Shown here in pieces: positions 1 to 15,630 of a stretch of DNA of 64,000 nucleotides. The first letter of the stretch is position 1. Each line of letters starts with the position of its first letter. A program made the translations under genes and the position numbers. Below the pieces are notes generated by a model that had not been told where the DNA came from, did not search any database, and saw nothing but the letters and a program-made list of their open reading frames with translations. Source of the DNA: Trichoplax adhaerens (lineage: Eukaryota; Placozoa; Uniplacotomia; Trichoplacea; Trichoplacidae); contig NW_002060949.1 in assembly GCF_000150275.1 (NCBI RefSeq), positions 4,300,499 to 4,364,498 of the forward strand, read 5' to 3'.

Positions 1-2938
<2,938 letters not shown>

Positions 2939-4804
2939 CTTGATATTCTTCTTAGTTCATGAAAACTTTGCAAAATGGTGCTCTTCAATGAAAAGAATTC
3001 TATCGCGCCGATTTTTGTACTGACATCAGCAAGACAGGTGAGGCGACCCTGTTGCAGTCTTGGACCCTAGGGTTTACAGTGCTGTCATGTACAGTATGTA
3101 CTGTACGTTATGATGGTGTTGTACTGTACAGTACTGTACGTCATGGTTATCGTGTGTAGAAGAAGGAGAGAAAGACGGACAATGTCTTGCGTTCAATCAT
3201 CACTGCCTTAGAAAGAGAGAGGGACGCCTAGCGGCTGTTCAGTGCAAAATAATGAAGGGCTTATCATTTTTTCAATCATTCTACTGTACGCTACCACCGA
3301 AAGCGTATACTGCACTGTACAAAACTAAATCAACGGCTAATTTGCATGGCAATCGTGGACAGTATAGTGTATCGTTTCAGACATACAGTACGCTTCGGCT
3401 AAGATGACCAGCAAAATAGTCAGCCCTCTCATTTTTAATATACTGTACAGAACTGTACAGAACGACCCTTCTCTGTCCCTGTCTTTTTCTTTCTTTTAGT
3501 AATCTCTACCAGGAATGGCTAGAAATCACCCGGCCTGTCATTTGCTAGTCACTTTGCTGTATTGTCGAGCTGCCACCATGCATGGTACAGTACAAAACCT
3601 ACCTGGCAACAGTAAAAGAATCACTTTGACAGTCATTGTCCATCCGGCTGATGCCACCCGTACAGTACACTGATTGAGTACTGTACAGTATATTGTACTG
3701 TACAAAGTGGCCGAGGAAACTTTTACGTACTGTACTGTACTGTATTTAAACCGAAGCAAAATAAAAAAATATACAGAACTTTAACAAATTGTATATTAAA
3801 TCATAGAGAAGAAATCCAATAACACGAATCCGTTGTTATAATTTGCGTATCCTAGCTTTTATCCTATCGTATTGTTTGCCGCTGCCAGTACCAGTGTAAT
3901 GTCGCCTTGTATACTAACTGTATAGTATATAGTGTATGTTACTGTGGAACAGTATCATGTTCTACAGTACAGTATTTTGTATAGCATTTGTTTTCGCCGT
4001 TATGGTAGTACAGTACTGTACCCTGACACAAAAGTCTCTAGGTAACATCTACGTCATCACGACGTTATTATGACCGGACCGACGACGCCCTTGTAGACCC
4101 TAACCCAGTACTACGCGGACTTGTATCTTCAAAGTGCATCATGGCAGCTATGTTTAGCGACTGGGTGATAGACTTGCCAGTTGATATCCATCGTGACTTG
4201 TTAGTCAAGTTCTATTTTTAGGACTAGCTTCCAAGAAGAACTCCCAAAATAGAAAATCAATCAATAAAATATATAGTGACATATACAGTACAGTACAGTA
4301 GAAGAGAGTACGGTACTGCTGCTAATCAAAGCATTTGCATCACGGATGAGGGTGGTACTGATACATATCACTATTCATGATAGTATACTGTATAGTTGGT
4401 GAAAAGAAGACGGTGAATGGAGTAGGGCCATTCGTGACAAGTGCTTTAATGACAGTACAGTACTATATCGATCATTTTCTTGAGCTATCTGCTATCGTTA
4501 ACTTAACTAGACAGAGCTATTGCCACTAGTCATAGCGCTAATTAGAATTGATCAATATACAGTACATAGCTCATCCGATTTCTTGTTGTTATTATTGAAA
4601 AAGTTACATATTCCATTGGAAATATCGATATAATTCAAACATTTTTATAGCCGATTGCCGCCGATATCGACAATAGAAGACACCTTGATACGCGTATAAT
4701 AAACCAAGTTCTGTCGATTCAACAGGATTTTTAGCTTTACTGTAATCAGATTACTCAAGCTTGCTAAAGAAGGACAGAAAAAAATAAAAAATAAAGACGT
4801 CATT
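2939..4804. other. Head-to-head intergenic gap USP14/CIB2, holding TACTG/CAGTA repeats
   Basis: About 1.9 kb separates the two start codons. No exon with family similarity was found on either strand. It should contain both promoters. It is dotted with TACTG/CAGTA pentamers, densest at 3660-3745, with others around 3070-3140, 3440-3460, 3895-4025 and 4285-4310. Short open frames here (for example 3538-3759 minus) consist largely of translated repeat and are not supported. Confidence 0.7.
3660..3745. repeat. TACTG/CAGTA pentamer cluster
   Basis: Runs such as GAGTACTGTACAGTATATTG and TACTGTACTGTACTGTA occur, i.e. tandem TACTG changing into its complement CAGTA to give TACTGTACAGTA palindromes. 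Same family as clusters near 13.1, 14.3, 16.9, 18.2, 25.6, 31.5, 32.2, 39.7 and 40.5 kb. Confidence 0.8.
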
Positions 4805-7647
4805 ATGGGGGGACAACAATCAGTTTTCACAGAAGAAGAACTACAAGACTACAAAGTAAGTCCATCTTGACGGATGTTAGTCAATACTAGATACGGGATA
4901 ACTTTTAATGTTACATTGTACAAGTGATGTAAAATTGTATTGACTTGTTTGAACGAATTGAGATCAAAAGAAGATTAGGTTATTTAACCTACTACTATTA
5001 CGAATTCTTATGTTAATTGCAACTTATCGTAAATCGACTTTAAAACGTCACCTTTGTTTCGCATTTGATATTACTCACTACCTCTTGCTGAGATACTATG
5101 TAATGCCTTAAGACTATTATTAACTATAAGTAAAACGACTCGCTGAAGTATTTTATTCAACTTTTTTTTATCAACGCCATCACTTATTAAGTACAGTATA
5201 TATTTGAAACTTTTCAAATTTATCGCCTACCCGTTAACTAACAATATTAGTAAAGTACTTACTTTTATATTGCCGGGATCGTACCTATATTAGTTTTAGG
5301 TAATATCATTTCCTTGCTTGATTGTACGCGTGATTACTAAAAAGTCATCTAAAAAAGCTCTACTTTAACACGCTACTACTTCACTTCCATTTTTCACATG
5401 TACGTATCTATAAATCAGAAATCACTTAAAATGGACTTCATATACTGTAAATGATCGCATTATCCACAGGTTATTGAAAGAAAGATGTAAAGTACTAACT
5501 TATTATTATACAGTTTCGTTTACAGTGTACACTTAATTACAGTTTAAAAGATAAACAACAGCATTCATTTATGATAGAAATGTAAAGTTATCAACATAAT
5601 GCTCTATGGTATAATTGAAGGCAATCAACTTATGTCGGAAAGTGTCATAATAGCCGCTTCCTTTGAATATTAGCTTGTGTCGTAGTAACTCCAACAAGCA
5701 TTAATTATATAAATGCATAGATGAAAGAATATCAATCCAATCTCAAAGCTAATCACTGGCACTTGTATTCCTATGATAAGATGCGGTTTAATTTTTCTTA
5801 TGTACTGAAAATTGGATTTTGTTCCTTCTTTATATTGCTGCCTAATTTTATAGGATTTAACATATCTATCGAAGAAGGATATCATAAGGTATTAGATCAT
5901 AACATTAGTTAAATACCTATTCAATTATACTTTCTCATCTCCATCTTTGTAGGTAAATTACTAGGAAGTATACACTAGATTACAATCACTGATCTTACAA
6001 TCTAGTAATATTTACTGGTGTTATTATACAATCTAAAATCGTGTAATATTTACTGCTATTATTATGTCATCTAAAATCGATCGTGAAATACACCGATAAT
6101 AATTTACTTCGATTGACCGCGTTAATTTAAAGAAAAACGTTGTACTTATAGCTTATTTGTTTAATTTGATTAAGAGCACATAAGAGATGGGTGGCGCTCG
6201 CTCCAGAAATTTTAGAGAACGATATACGCGCGACGTTAAGCGCAGAAAAATTGCTTAATGACTTACCCGAACTCCGTGTAAGATATTGATAGCATTATCA
6301 ATGCTAGTATAGTCCCTTAACTAGTTTCTAGTCACATTACTGCTTGTTAGAGATTGTGATACAAGACTTAATAATCTGCAGTAGTATTAAAATGTGGATA
6401 CTCCTACAATACGTAGAGAAACGCTAGCGTTGATTAGATCTACTACTGTTTAGGTGAATCCATTTGCGGATCGACTTTGTAAGGTATTTTCTTCCTCAGA
6501 ATCAAATGATGGAAGTTTATGCTTCGATGATTTCATCGATATGATGTCCGTATTTAGCGAAAGGGTAAGAAAAGATGGTGCTAAAGTAGCTATGCGAATA
6601 TTTCAATCTATTTAATATATGTGGCAGTTGTACTCTAGTCAAATTATAAACTTTCCATAGCGGTTTCCTCAAATTTCATCGATAGAAATATTGTCTTAAT
6701 ACACATAAAATTAGATGCTATCAGATCTAATCTAGTAAAATTTGATGCAATACACTCTTACAACTTTGAACTAATAAATTCCTTTATCCGACTAGGCTCC
6801 AAAGGCATTAAAAATTGAATATGCTTTCAGGGTTTATGGTACATATATTACTAAAAGCTGCATTGACTTTGTTTGAACTTGTAGCGCATTGCACAGTAAA
6901 AATATCTCTTAATTGACTCGTAGTATTTTGTCATACTAAATACTGACATCTGTGACCTATTTTGCTCTTAGTATTGGCATTCAGATAATATTTTATATAT
7001 TTCATAATGAAAATTGTATAGTAATTTTAAAATATGTCTATATCTCACCCTAAAGAATGATATGTTGAATTAGTGATTTAGTATGAATTCGTGTTATTTA
7101 TATAATTATTTATTTACTGATGGTTACTGTAATATGTTTAAATGACATAATTCCTGAAAATGGGTAAAGTAACACAACTTCTTTATTTCGTAAATAGATT
7201 TCAACGACGATGACTTGATTGATATAGCAGATCTTACGGAGTTAGTTTCTAGGCTTTGCGGAGAATCTGAGTTAAATCAAGAAGATATCGAAAATCTAAT
7301 TTCTAAGGTTTGTGCACATGTAGAACAAAAATAGTAATTGTAATTTCTTGTAGGTAGCAAATTCCCTAGGATGTCAATCGAAATTTAAATGTCCTACCTG
7401 ATTCAATATTAATTAACATTGATTAACATCCAAATAAAATCTCAGATCTTTCAAGAAGCCGATCTTGATAATGATAGTATGTTAACATTTGCTGAATTTG
7501 AACATGTCATTTCTAAATCGCCAGATTTTGAAAAGTAAGTTAATTTTCCGACGTAAAGATCTTCATAATTGAGATAGGCACACGTATGTCTAAAGTTTTT
7601 AAGACTTCTTTTTTAATTTCGCCAGTACATTCAGAATTCGTCTATGA
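4805..7647 (+). CDS. CIB2: CIB2-type calcium- and integrin-binding protein
   Basis: EF-hand adaptor of the CIB family, known to bind integrin tails and, in vertebrate hair cells, TMC channels (family knowledge). Eight exons: 4805-4855, 5854-5888, 6175-6277, 6454-6564, 6796-6838, 7198-7307, 7446-7534, 7626-7647. They join in frame to 187 residues, the length of human CIB2. The start MGGQQSVFTEEELQDYK has Gly2 and Ser6 as in N-myristoylated CIBs. The third EF loop is residues 115-126 (DFNDDDLIDIAD, Asp at position 12 as in CIB2). The fourth is 157-168 (DLDNDSMLTFAE, canonical Glu12). The N-terminal EF-hands are degenerate, as in the family. The tail FRIRL ends in a 22-nt final exon. A poly(A) signal AATAAA follows at 7690. 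CIB3 is the alternative name; this is probably the pre-duplication CIB2/3 gene. Confidence 0.92.
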
Positions 7648-9062
7648 ACAGCTTCAACTTCACCGACTATTCATATTTTCGAAATGAAAAATAAACGACT
7701 TCGTGATTTCGTTACGAAAGAATCAGGATACCGAAATTACATTCTTTAATTACTTAAAATAGCAACTGTATCATACGTGTCTTTTGCTTGTAATACTATG
7801 TAATTAATTAATTTTAATCGCTAATTAATACTATAGTGCAGTACTGACGTTAACTCGCTTGCTTAGTGCATACAATATTCAGTATTGTATTATAGCTTTC
7901 GAGAAAGCTTTTCAATGTTTAGTATATTCTAAGGGTAGTAGGATTATGTTGATCCTAGATATGCCATATCCACTATCCAATTCTTTTTTACGCGCTAACC
8001 ATCGATATAGTTTATACTTGATATTAAAGACGATAATTATTATTGAAGTCATCTGTTGTACCATTTTTAGTTACATGCTATACTATGTTCTTATATACTG
8101 TAGACGTACTGATATGATATCTCTTGGAATTCAAGGGATGACTATAACTGTCACTCGTGCTTAAACATAATACAGAAGTTTGACTGTTATTGTTAATTTA
8201 TACTTTCTTTAAAATAATAAAAAAACTACGTTGCAGCACTAATTCACAAAGTCTAGTTTAAATGCCGAAGCAAACTTGTTACGATAACTAAATGATTGTA
8301 CTATTTACGCTTTGCGTTACAAAATTTCTGAGCTATAGTAAATTTCAATCGACCTAAGTCTGTTCGATGTACGTCATTTCTAAACTACGTTAAACTGTAA
8401 CCTCAAAATATCAGTCATGTCACATCATGCTTTAGGCTAATTCAGTGTAAATTTATTGATAGAATATTGATACGTGTAGTGTTCAAGTACGATTATTATA
8501 ATCATACATTAACGGGCAAAGCAATAGGAGCATACTTTCTGGGTAAAAATATTGTAAGTCATGGACATAGAACTAGAGCTTAACCTATTACAAATTATAA
8601 CTTATTTCGAAGGTAGGTCGAAAAGTTGAATTATTATAGGAGTAAAGTAAACATAAATATATACGATATAATAATAGATACCACAGAAGGGAATATCACC
8701 GTGTATTACATATTAGTATTTATGCAACCTCTCTTGCATTAACTTATTGTGCCAAGATATATAATTATTGAATGATTAAACGCTAATTTACCGAATCTAT
8801 GTCAATATGCTACTTAATTAACCCTAATTTCAATCTACACCATTGTATGACCATAGTATTTATTCCTTAACCAGATGCGAGTCTGCTCCCACTATGCATA
8901 ACCTATTGATCTGCTGTAAGAAATGATTGTCCGATTTTCTCTCGAAGTGAAAAGGCATCGGTAGAATACCATTCAAACGATTCCTATAACAGTATTTGTA
9001 ATTTTATACAGTTAGATTCGGAAAGTAGTGGCTTTAGATATTTATTACTCTAAATCCTCAAC
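7648..9062. other. Tail-to-tail gap CIB2/ODC, no gene seen
   Basis: AT-rich spacer between two 3' ends. The 101-codon open frame at 7859-8164 has no recognisable domain and I treat it as chance. No TACTG/CAGTA runs occur, unlike gaps holding gene starts. A possible extra ODC terminal exon lies around 8900-9000. Confidence 0.6.
7690..7695 (+). other. Poly(A) signal AATAAA after CIB2
   Basis: The canonical hexamer lies 43 bp downstream of the CIB2 stop codon. One six-base match in AT-rich DNA is weak on its own, but the position fits. Confidence 0.4.
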
Positions 9063-12000
9063 TTACCAAACTTTTTCTTCTATAACATAGTAAGCCAAGG
9101 GCTTTTGAAAGCCATTAAAGTTTGAAGCTGCAGCTGCTGTATACGCACCCATATCTAGAGATATAATATACGTAATTAAATATTGGAAAGTTTGAAAGTA
9201 GAATTAAAAGTTGTGATAGTAGATAAATTTACTAACCTTCGAAGTACATCCAGTCTCCAACATCCAACTATTCAAATACGTGAAGTTTTTAGTTAACGTT
9301 TGATATAAATATGCGTTACGTAAGATAGGTTACTAAGTAAAGTAAGTAAACATACCTCAGGAAGCATGCATTCCTTCATGACACAATCTAGTCCGTCACA
9401 AGTTGGTCCCCATATACTACTAGAATACTGCTGCTCGTTATCTCTTCCCAAAGTTTTAGGGTATACAATCGCATGATCGTACAGCAGACAATTGAAAGAA
9501 CCATATACACCATCGTTTACATAGTACATGTATTTCTGCTGTAACGATAACAGCCGCGATTAGCCACTGAACATATAAGCAAAAATTCTTAAACGGTTAA
9601 AATGACGCCTAAATACGAACCGTGAGGGCTTTTTTCACGTTTTTGTTGTCAACATTCCTATCTGTTACGAAAAAGCGTATGAGTTACGTTGGGTTTGCAT
9701 AAGAGTTAGCGTACATGCATGCTGTTTACCTTGCGCTTGCGTATTGTCATCGTTAACTTGGCGCTTAGCAATAACATTCACAGCTAAGTTAAAGGCAGAT
9801 GCCACGTAATAGCGACCTTGATGCAAATAAAAGAGTAAATTTAGCATATACTGTATTTCATATTCTAACAAAATTAATGCTATAAATTCTGCAATATGAA
9901 AAACAGCAAATTACATAATAATACCTGGCTCAGCGATGATCCTGACTCCGCTTTCAACCGGAAAATGTTTGTTTAATGCCTTATTTAGAGTTGCACTAAT
10001 CTACATATACCCATAAATAAAGCACCCTTATTTAGACGCTAAATAGCGTTAACTTAAGTAGTCTATAACCATGACACCACATATATCATACAAGAATTCG
10101 CTTTCACACACACGTACCTCTTCAAAACTAACTGTTGCCCGTGGTGAGCCCGGAAATCCTCCACCAATGTCCAAAATATCGAATTGAAAGCCCATAGATT
10201 TCTGTATAACAATTGAAATGTATTACATCTTGTACTTCATCACGTAACTCATTAAGCCACAAATCGGGACATTTTTACTATTTGCTTTATCGATTTTTGC
10301 ACTCACTCCATAGTCAAATGCCGTTTTCGCAATTTCAACCGCAGATGAAAATGCCGAAGCATCGTAGCAGCCACTGCCTACATGAAAGCTGATAAATATA
10401 GTAACTATACGTGAGTATTATATTACTTTACGAACAATAGAGTAAACAAGCATATATTGCACAGTAAATAACTGCGTTACACGGGCTCAGGATTTTAATC
10501 TTTCTTAATCATCTTCATCACTAGTATGTGATTACAGTGAGGGCAAGTTTATATCTTCATAGCTCGCAATGTTAACAGAATCTCAATCGCTTGCTTACCT
10601 TATGCCAACAACATTTAGGTCAAGGTTTCGTGCTACTTGCAAAAGGTTTGGAACAGTTTTAAGAGGAGCACCATACTTCTGTCCCAGCTTCCGATTAAAA
10701 TCATATCACATCGAACAATTTTAGAATGAAGAAGTCATCAAGGTTATTTTGAGTTAATTCTATACTCACTCGGCAAAGCGATTTGGAATCATCAGTGAGC
10801 AATCGTAAGATTAATCTAATAGTAAAATGAAAGTTACATTTAACACTTGTTCAAGTCATGCTAAATAAATATATGAAATCAACATTATATGCTTACTTGG
10901 CCGTAGGATGGAGTTGCTTCACTTTATGCAGTTCAGGTTCATTGTCAAATGTCATCATACTTACTTCGCGCTTGGCAGCAAATCTTTTAATAAATTACAT
11001 AACAAAATGAAGTTTTATGACTTCTGTACTACGGATAAGACAAGATTTACGTATCATAGGCATGCAAGATAATTACGATAATTACTCACTTCAAGTGAGA
11101 AGCCTGTTTGCACGGATTAGCGTATACGATTTTGCTTGGAGGAACACCCAATTTCAGAACTGCCTTAATTTCAGCCTGATAAGGAATTCACAAGGCATCA
11201 TATATATATCAATATTTTTTATCAATTTTGTTAAGCAGCAAACATAATTTTTTAGACTTTGAAGTACAGAAAAAGTAAGAAAGATTAACTGAAACAATTA
11301 TCTACGAAACTAACCATGCTTGCACAATCAAAACCAATTCCCAATGCACTCAGCGTGGCTAAAACGTTGCGGTCGTCATTGCATTTTACAGCTAATATAA
11401 TGTTATAAAAGATCTAAATATTTGTATGGTATGATATTCAGCACCATAAAAAATCGAGAAACTTACCATAGAATGGCTCTACTCGTGGTAGGAGGGATAA
11501 CCACTGTTTACGTGAAAGGAAATTAATACGTATTAATTACAAGTTGTTTTTTTGCATATAATGTATTGGCTACCTGCCGTCAAGTCATCAATTTTAAACC
11601 ATTAGGAGTACAATGTATAATGAAGATACTAAAATTTCGTATATGTATATAGTACGGCTGTCTTTAGTCACTATGATGTGGGTAGAACGCCGTATACTGT
11701 ATGGCATATGTTCCATTTTTTGGTTCTAACCGCAGTACAGTATCGTACAGGAACTAGTCAGTGTATTCTACTCACTCGTATTCAGGAATTTTTAAATATT
11801 TACAATTCACATTCGCTAAGCACATTCACTGATTGTCCTGTATACGAGTATTGCACTTATCAGATATCAGAAGTACTGTATACACGTGTTAACATCAGAA
11901 GCACCAATGTCCGTTGTACTTTTCATTTATAAAATACATACAGCTAAAGCATATAACAAAAAGTTTACTGTCAAGATTACAAATACACAATACAGTGGTA

Positions 12001-12487
12001 GGAAAGAGCGTAAAAATTGAAACGAAAAGACTGCTTATAACTAATAAGTCAACCAATACTGTATTCAATATCCACGTAAACTATAGAACTTATACGTTGT
12101 ATACTTTTAAAACTGAGCTATAGCAGCCGTATGGATATTTTAACGAATTTTTAGAACGTATGCTAACTGTACAAGAATTTATCATAGTGAAAATCTGGAC
12201 TTACAGTTTTGTGCTTCTTTAGAATGTTACCAACATTCACAATGTAAAACGGATCGTCTTTATCCTTTGAAAGTTGATAGTAAATAGTAGGATTAGACAT
12301 TTACAGTAAGATGTCACCACAATCTCTAGTGTGCATATTCTTAAAACAGAATTACAGTGCTGTAAATGCTAAATACACGCGTTCGTACACTTACATCGCG
12401 ACCAGCAGCATTGGCTTTAATTGTTACTAATTCGCGAAGAGAAAGTGATGGTAAAACTTCCAAAACAGTGTCGTAAGCAGGTTTCAT
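9063..12487 (-). CDS. ODC1: Ornithine decarboxylase
   Basis: PLP enzyme that decarboxylates ornithine to putrescine, the first step of polyamine synthesis, in the cytosol. Sixteen exons: 12487-12395, 12264-12205, 11503-11467, 11391-11315, 11175-11090, 10983-10897, 10815-10770, 10687-10599, 10388-10307, 10201-10118, 10000-9925, 9816-9730, 9661-9639 (23 nt), 9538-9356, 9267-9237, 9154-9063. They give an in-frame 410-residue protein (human 461). Key blocks: PFYAVKCND with the PLP lysine at about 66, [21 protein letters not shown] (PLP phosphate loop), [12 protein letters not shown], and WGPTCDGLD with the active-site cysteine. The cysteine argues for true ODC rather than an antizyme inhibitor. 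The stop TAA sits inside a perfect donor (TTTG/GTAAGT), so a further C-terminal exon near 8900-9010 is possible; without it the PEST-like tail is missing. The 5' neighbour is the KLF gene, 6.3 kb away head-to-head. Confidence 0.93.
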
Positions 12488-13062
12488 CCTTTCGGATAGA
12501 GTTTTATGCGGGTTCAGAAATTACTAATTACTTATACTAAGTTATTCCTATAATACTAGTAAGATAACGTCGTCTGTATAGCGGGCTGGCGGGCCTACAG
12601 AAATTCAATGAAATTCAAGTTGGTCATAGGATTTTGAATCACGAACTTATATAAATAGCAAGATTTTACCGCGAGAGGTTGCACTTTGAAAATTTGAGCA
12701 AATATCAGCTAGGGTCCCACTCAGGTTCGAAGTTGATATCCAACTGATCCCGAAACAAGCAGGGAAGATCCACCGTGACACAACAATCTCTTCCCTACCA
12801 AATGCAACGATATCCGATGTTAAAATTCAACTAACCGGTTTCATATTACAATTATCGAAGATTTAATACTGTTAAAAACCTACCTGCCGGTGAGAAACCC
12901 TCTCAATCTTCACGAAAGCTTTAAAACGAAGAATTTTTGCGGATTGAAAAGGACGATGTTTCCAAGATACAAAATCTGGAGTGTGAGGATGGCAAGATGG
13001 CTAAACCGTCGTTCACCAAGAACGTGAATGAAACTACGAATGAAAAACTGATAGCTAATACC

Positions 13063-13594
13063 GTACAGTACAGTACAGTACAGTCGTTAACGGATAGTGT
13101 ATACTGTATACTGTACTGTACAGTACTGATAGTGCGTATTACACTGGTTAGACCTGAAAGAAAGGTTCGGTTATACAGTACAGTACCTGTACTGTACACT
13201 ACAGTATACTGTACTGTACTGTACACTGTGTACTGTACAGTACAGTACTGTAATAATGAGTAAGTTAAGTCAGAACTCTATAGTACTGTAGGTATTTTCT
13301 TACCCCTATGGGTTGAACCGCTGAGTACAGTACAGTACATACAGTACAGTACTATACACTGTAGACTAATGAGTGATACGGTACATACTGTACTGTACTA
13401 CTGTACAATGCACTCTTTCGTTATCAAGCTGTGACATCATTTTTCAAATTTAGAAAGTGTACTGTACTATACTGTACAGAACAATATGCGCGGGAATCAG
13501 GCCTGCAAGGCCTGCGAGTCCGTACTGTACTGTATAACAGTTTAACAGTATGTACTGTATCTAGGTACAGTATACTGTACAGTGTACAGTATAC
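13063..13594. repeat. Largest TACTG/CAGTA pentamer cluster
   Basis: Three dense sub-blocks, about 13063-13252, 13325-13408 and 13459-13594. They show tandem CAGTA followed by tandem TACTG, giving many overlapping palindromes centred on GTAC. The cluster begins about 0.6 kb upstream of the ODC start codon. Confidence 0.85.
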
Positions 13595-14097
13595 CTTAAC
13601 CTTAATGTTACTTCATTGAGAAAAGGTGATTCAATTCAAAATCGACCGTCTACCTATTAAAGTAAGTGCATAATGAAGTGTTTGGCACAGTAAGGTATTT
13701 TGACGAGATGAGGCCGAAAAGGTCTGTCCGTCCAACAGTGAATAGTGCGGGACTGCAGGTCTTCTTCTATCATATTGCACGAAACCAAGCTAGCAGCCAA
13801 TAGCAGGCTAATATGCGATACAGTTGAAATGACTAGCAAAATAATCAGCCAAAACATTATTAGCATAGTAACAGATCGCAGATCGTTTCCTGTCTCGTCT
13901 CTGTCTAGTTAAAGAAATAAAATTACTCAAGACTGCAAAAGAAAGGAACAAAAATATCAAGAGCCAATTACCCAAGGTTGTACCGATCTGTCTGGGTAGA
14001 ATTTGAGCCAACTTTAAAGATATAACTTAAGGCATCATAATAGCTGAGCATCTTTCAACCATTTTTAGAGGGCTCGCCTAGCCTCTGCAATACTAAT

Positions 14098-14162
14098 CCT
14101 ATACTGTACGGTACTGTACAATCAGGTCTACTGTACTGTACTGTACACAGTGTACAGTACGA
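14098..14162. repeat. TACTG/CAGTA cluster
   Basis: Short run containing TACTGTACTGTACTGTACAC followed by GTGTACAGTAC; part of the same dispersed family. Confidence 0.75.
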
Positions 14163-14305
14163 TACTATCTGCAATTGATATTCAAAGTAGCTGGTGTTAT
14201 GTGTTCGTATTACTGCTTGAGTCAAGTAATAAACTTCGTATGATGTGTACATGATGAGAAGATAAGGAAAAGTTTATTAGGACAACTGTAATATAACAAG
14301 ATACG

Positions 14306-14374
14306 GTAGATTTACAGTACTGTACTGTACAGTGTACAGTATAGTTAATATACTGTACAGTACAGTAAATCTAC
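14306..14374. repeat. Long imperfect hairpin built on pentamer repeat
   Basis: The outer arms GTAGATTTA and TAAATCTAC are exact complements. Inside them lie complementary CTGTACTGTACAGT-type runs, with one extra CAGTA unit on the left. This is the clearest case of the pentamer family forming one stem-loop bounded by unique arms. Confidence 0.75.
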
Positions 14375-15297
14375 AAGCGTAAATCAGTGTACTGCACTGC
14401 ATGTAATCGCTGTAATTATAACTCGGGTAAATGGACAAGGATTATAGAGATAAAGAAAGGATCTTTATTAGAGAAGCAGATATACCTTAACTAGTAAAGA
14501 TCAGCTTCAGCATGGAGCCAACGTAGAGACGCAGCAACTGCGTCAGTTACATCTAACAGCCATATATGTATAGTGCAGTACAGTAAGCGTACAATCGCGT
14601 GATATATATCGTGGTACGCTACTGAGTTAGATAAGAATCATTGAACGAGCATGTAATAAGGGTACTACATACAGTGGGTCATACGACAATCGCAAGGTAA
14701 GAATGTACATATAGTACAGAATGGAAGTAGCATGTAAGAGAAGGATGAACGTAAAATTATATCAGTCTTAAATTAATTAATGAACAACTTTGAAGAACTA
14801 AAAAACTCCGCACTACAAAAAAAATTATTCAATTAATAACAAATATCCGTTTAAATGGTAACAAATGAAGCATGTTTATCCATGAGTTGCACGCGTGAAA
14901 TTACATTTTAGGCGAACATAAAAGGCGTGCAATTGCGTAACAACAAGCGTGATAGTATACAGTATATATATGTAATAGATGCTTAACACATACTAACAAT
15001 TCTGAATATATAATAGTTATTTATCAAACTAACATAGTGTATGTAATAGCTGGAAGGTTGATTTTGTGCAATATTTCTCTTAGAAATCCCTAGTATGGTA
15101 TACGATTTCATTGGATACCGTCACGGACTACTAGAAGAAGACCTGGTTGTCTATAGTACCGTATAGTGGAACGACCGGGAAAATGATAGACCTCTCACTT
15201 TATTTTGCACTTATTATGGTATAGTCATTCACTAAATTAACATTATTTTATGTTCGATGAGTTTTAGCATGGTTTTGATTTTAGACGTGGATTAACT

Positions 15298-15333
15298 ATG
15301 GACCACCAGAAAAATATTCTTCTAGTGGTCTAT
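15298..15333. repeat. Hairpin related to the GGACTACTAGAAGAA family
   Basis: GGACCACCAGAA pairs imperfectly with TTCTAGTGGTC across a short AT spacer. A single arm of the related sequence (GGACTACTAGAAGAA) lies nearby at 15125-15141. Compare the perfect copy at 40217-40270. Confidence 0.6.
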
Positions 15334-15602
15334 ACATTAATATTATGCGATGGACTGCTGTAGAGTGACACTTTTATCAGTTATATTATGTATGTTAGAA
15401 CTAAAGAGGGACAGTGACTTCTATCTAGTGTTACAATAAAGGTTATTGCAGGACTCTACCAGGGAATTCTGAAACAAATACAGTATTTATCTCTGACTGT
15501 ACACTGTACAGTTAAGGCATAGCATGCAAACTATCACCGGCGAAGGTTCGACTAATACAAAACATTAATTAGTAATTACTGTGCGAGCATATAATGGCTA
15601 CT

Positions 15603-15630
15603 AAAACCCGTGGAAATTTTACGGGGTTTT
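15603..15630. repeat. Short inverted repeat
   Basis: AAAACCCGT is followed 9 bp later by ACGGGGTTTT; complementary with one bulged base. Confidence 0.5.

Noticed and set aside
3660-3745. Resemblance of TACTG...CAGTA to bacterial LexA (SOS box) half-sites
   Set aside because: LexA is bacterial; this is an intron-rich animal genome, and the spacing here varies freely, so the match is coincidental.
4141-4218. Short frame MAAMFSDWVIDLPVDIHRD
   Set aside because: Stops after 26 codons with no donor or matching downstream exon.
7859-8164. 101-codon plus-strand open frame in the CIB2/ODC gap
   Set aside because: No family similarity and no supporting signals; lies in a 3'-3' gap.
12724-12736. tRNA B-box-like GGTTCGAAG
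   Set aside because: The following bases do not complete the B box, and no A box or cloverleaf arms can be paired around it.
12921-13263. Open frames of 101 and 108 codons on opposite strands
   Set aside because: Much of both is translated TACTG/CAGTA repeat (STVQY, YCTVLY); a repeat lacking stops explains them.
13063-13594. CRISPR-like array
   Set aside because: Units are 5 bp, continuous and palindromic without unique spacers; no cas genes; animal DNA.
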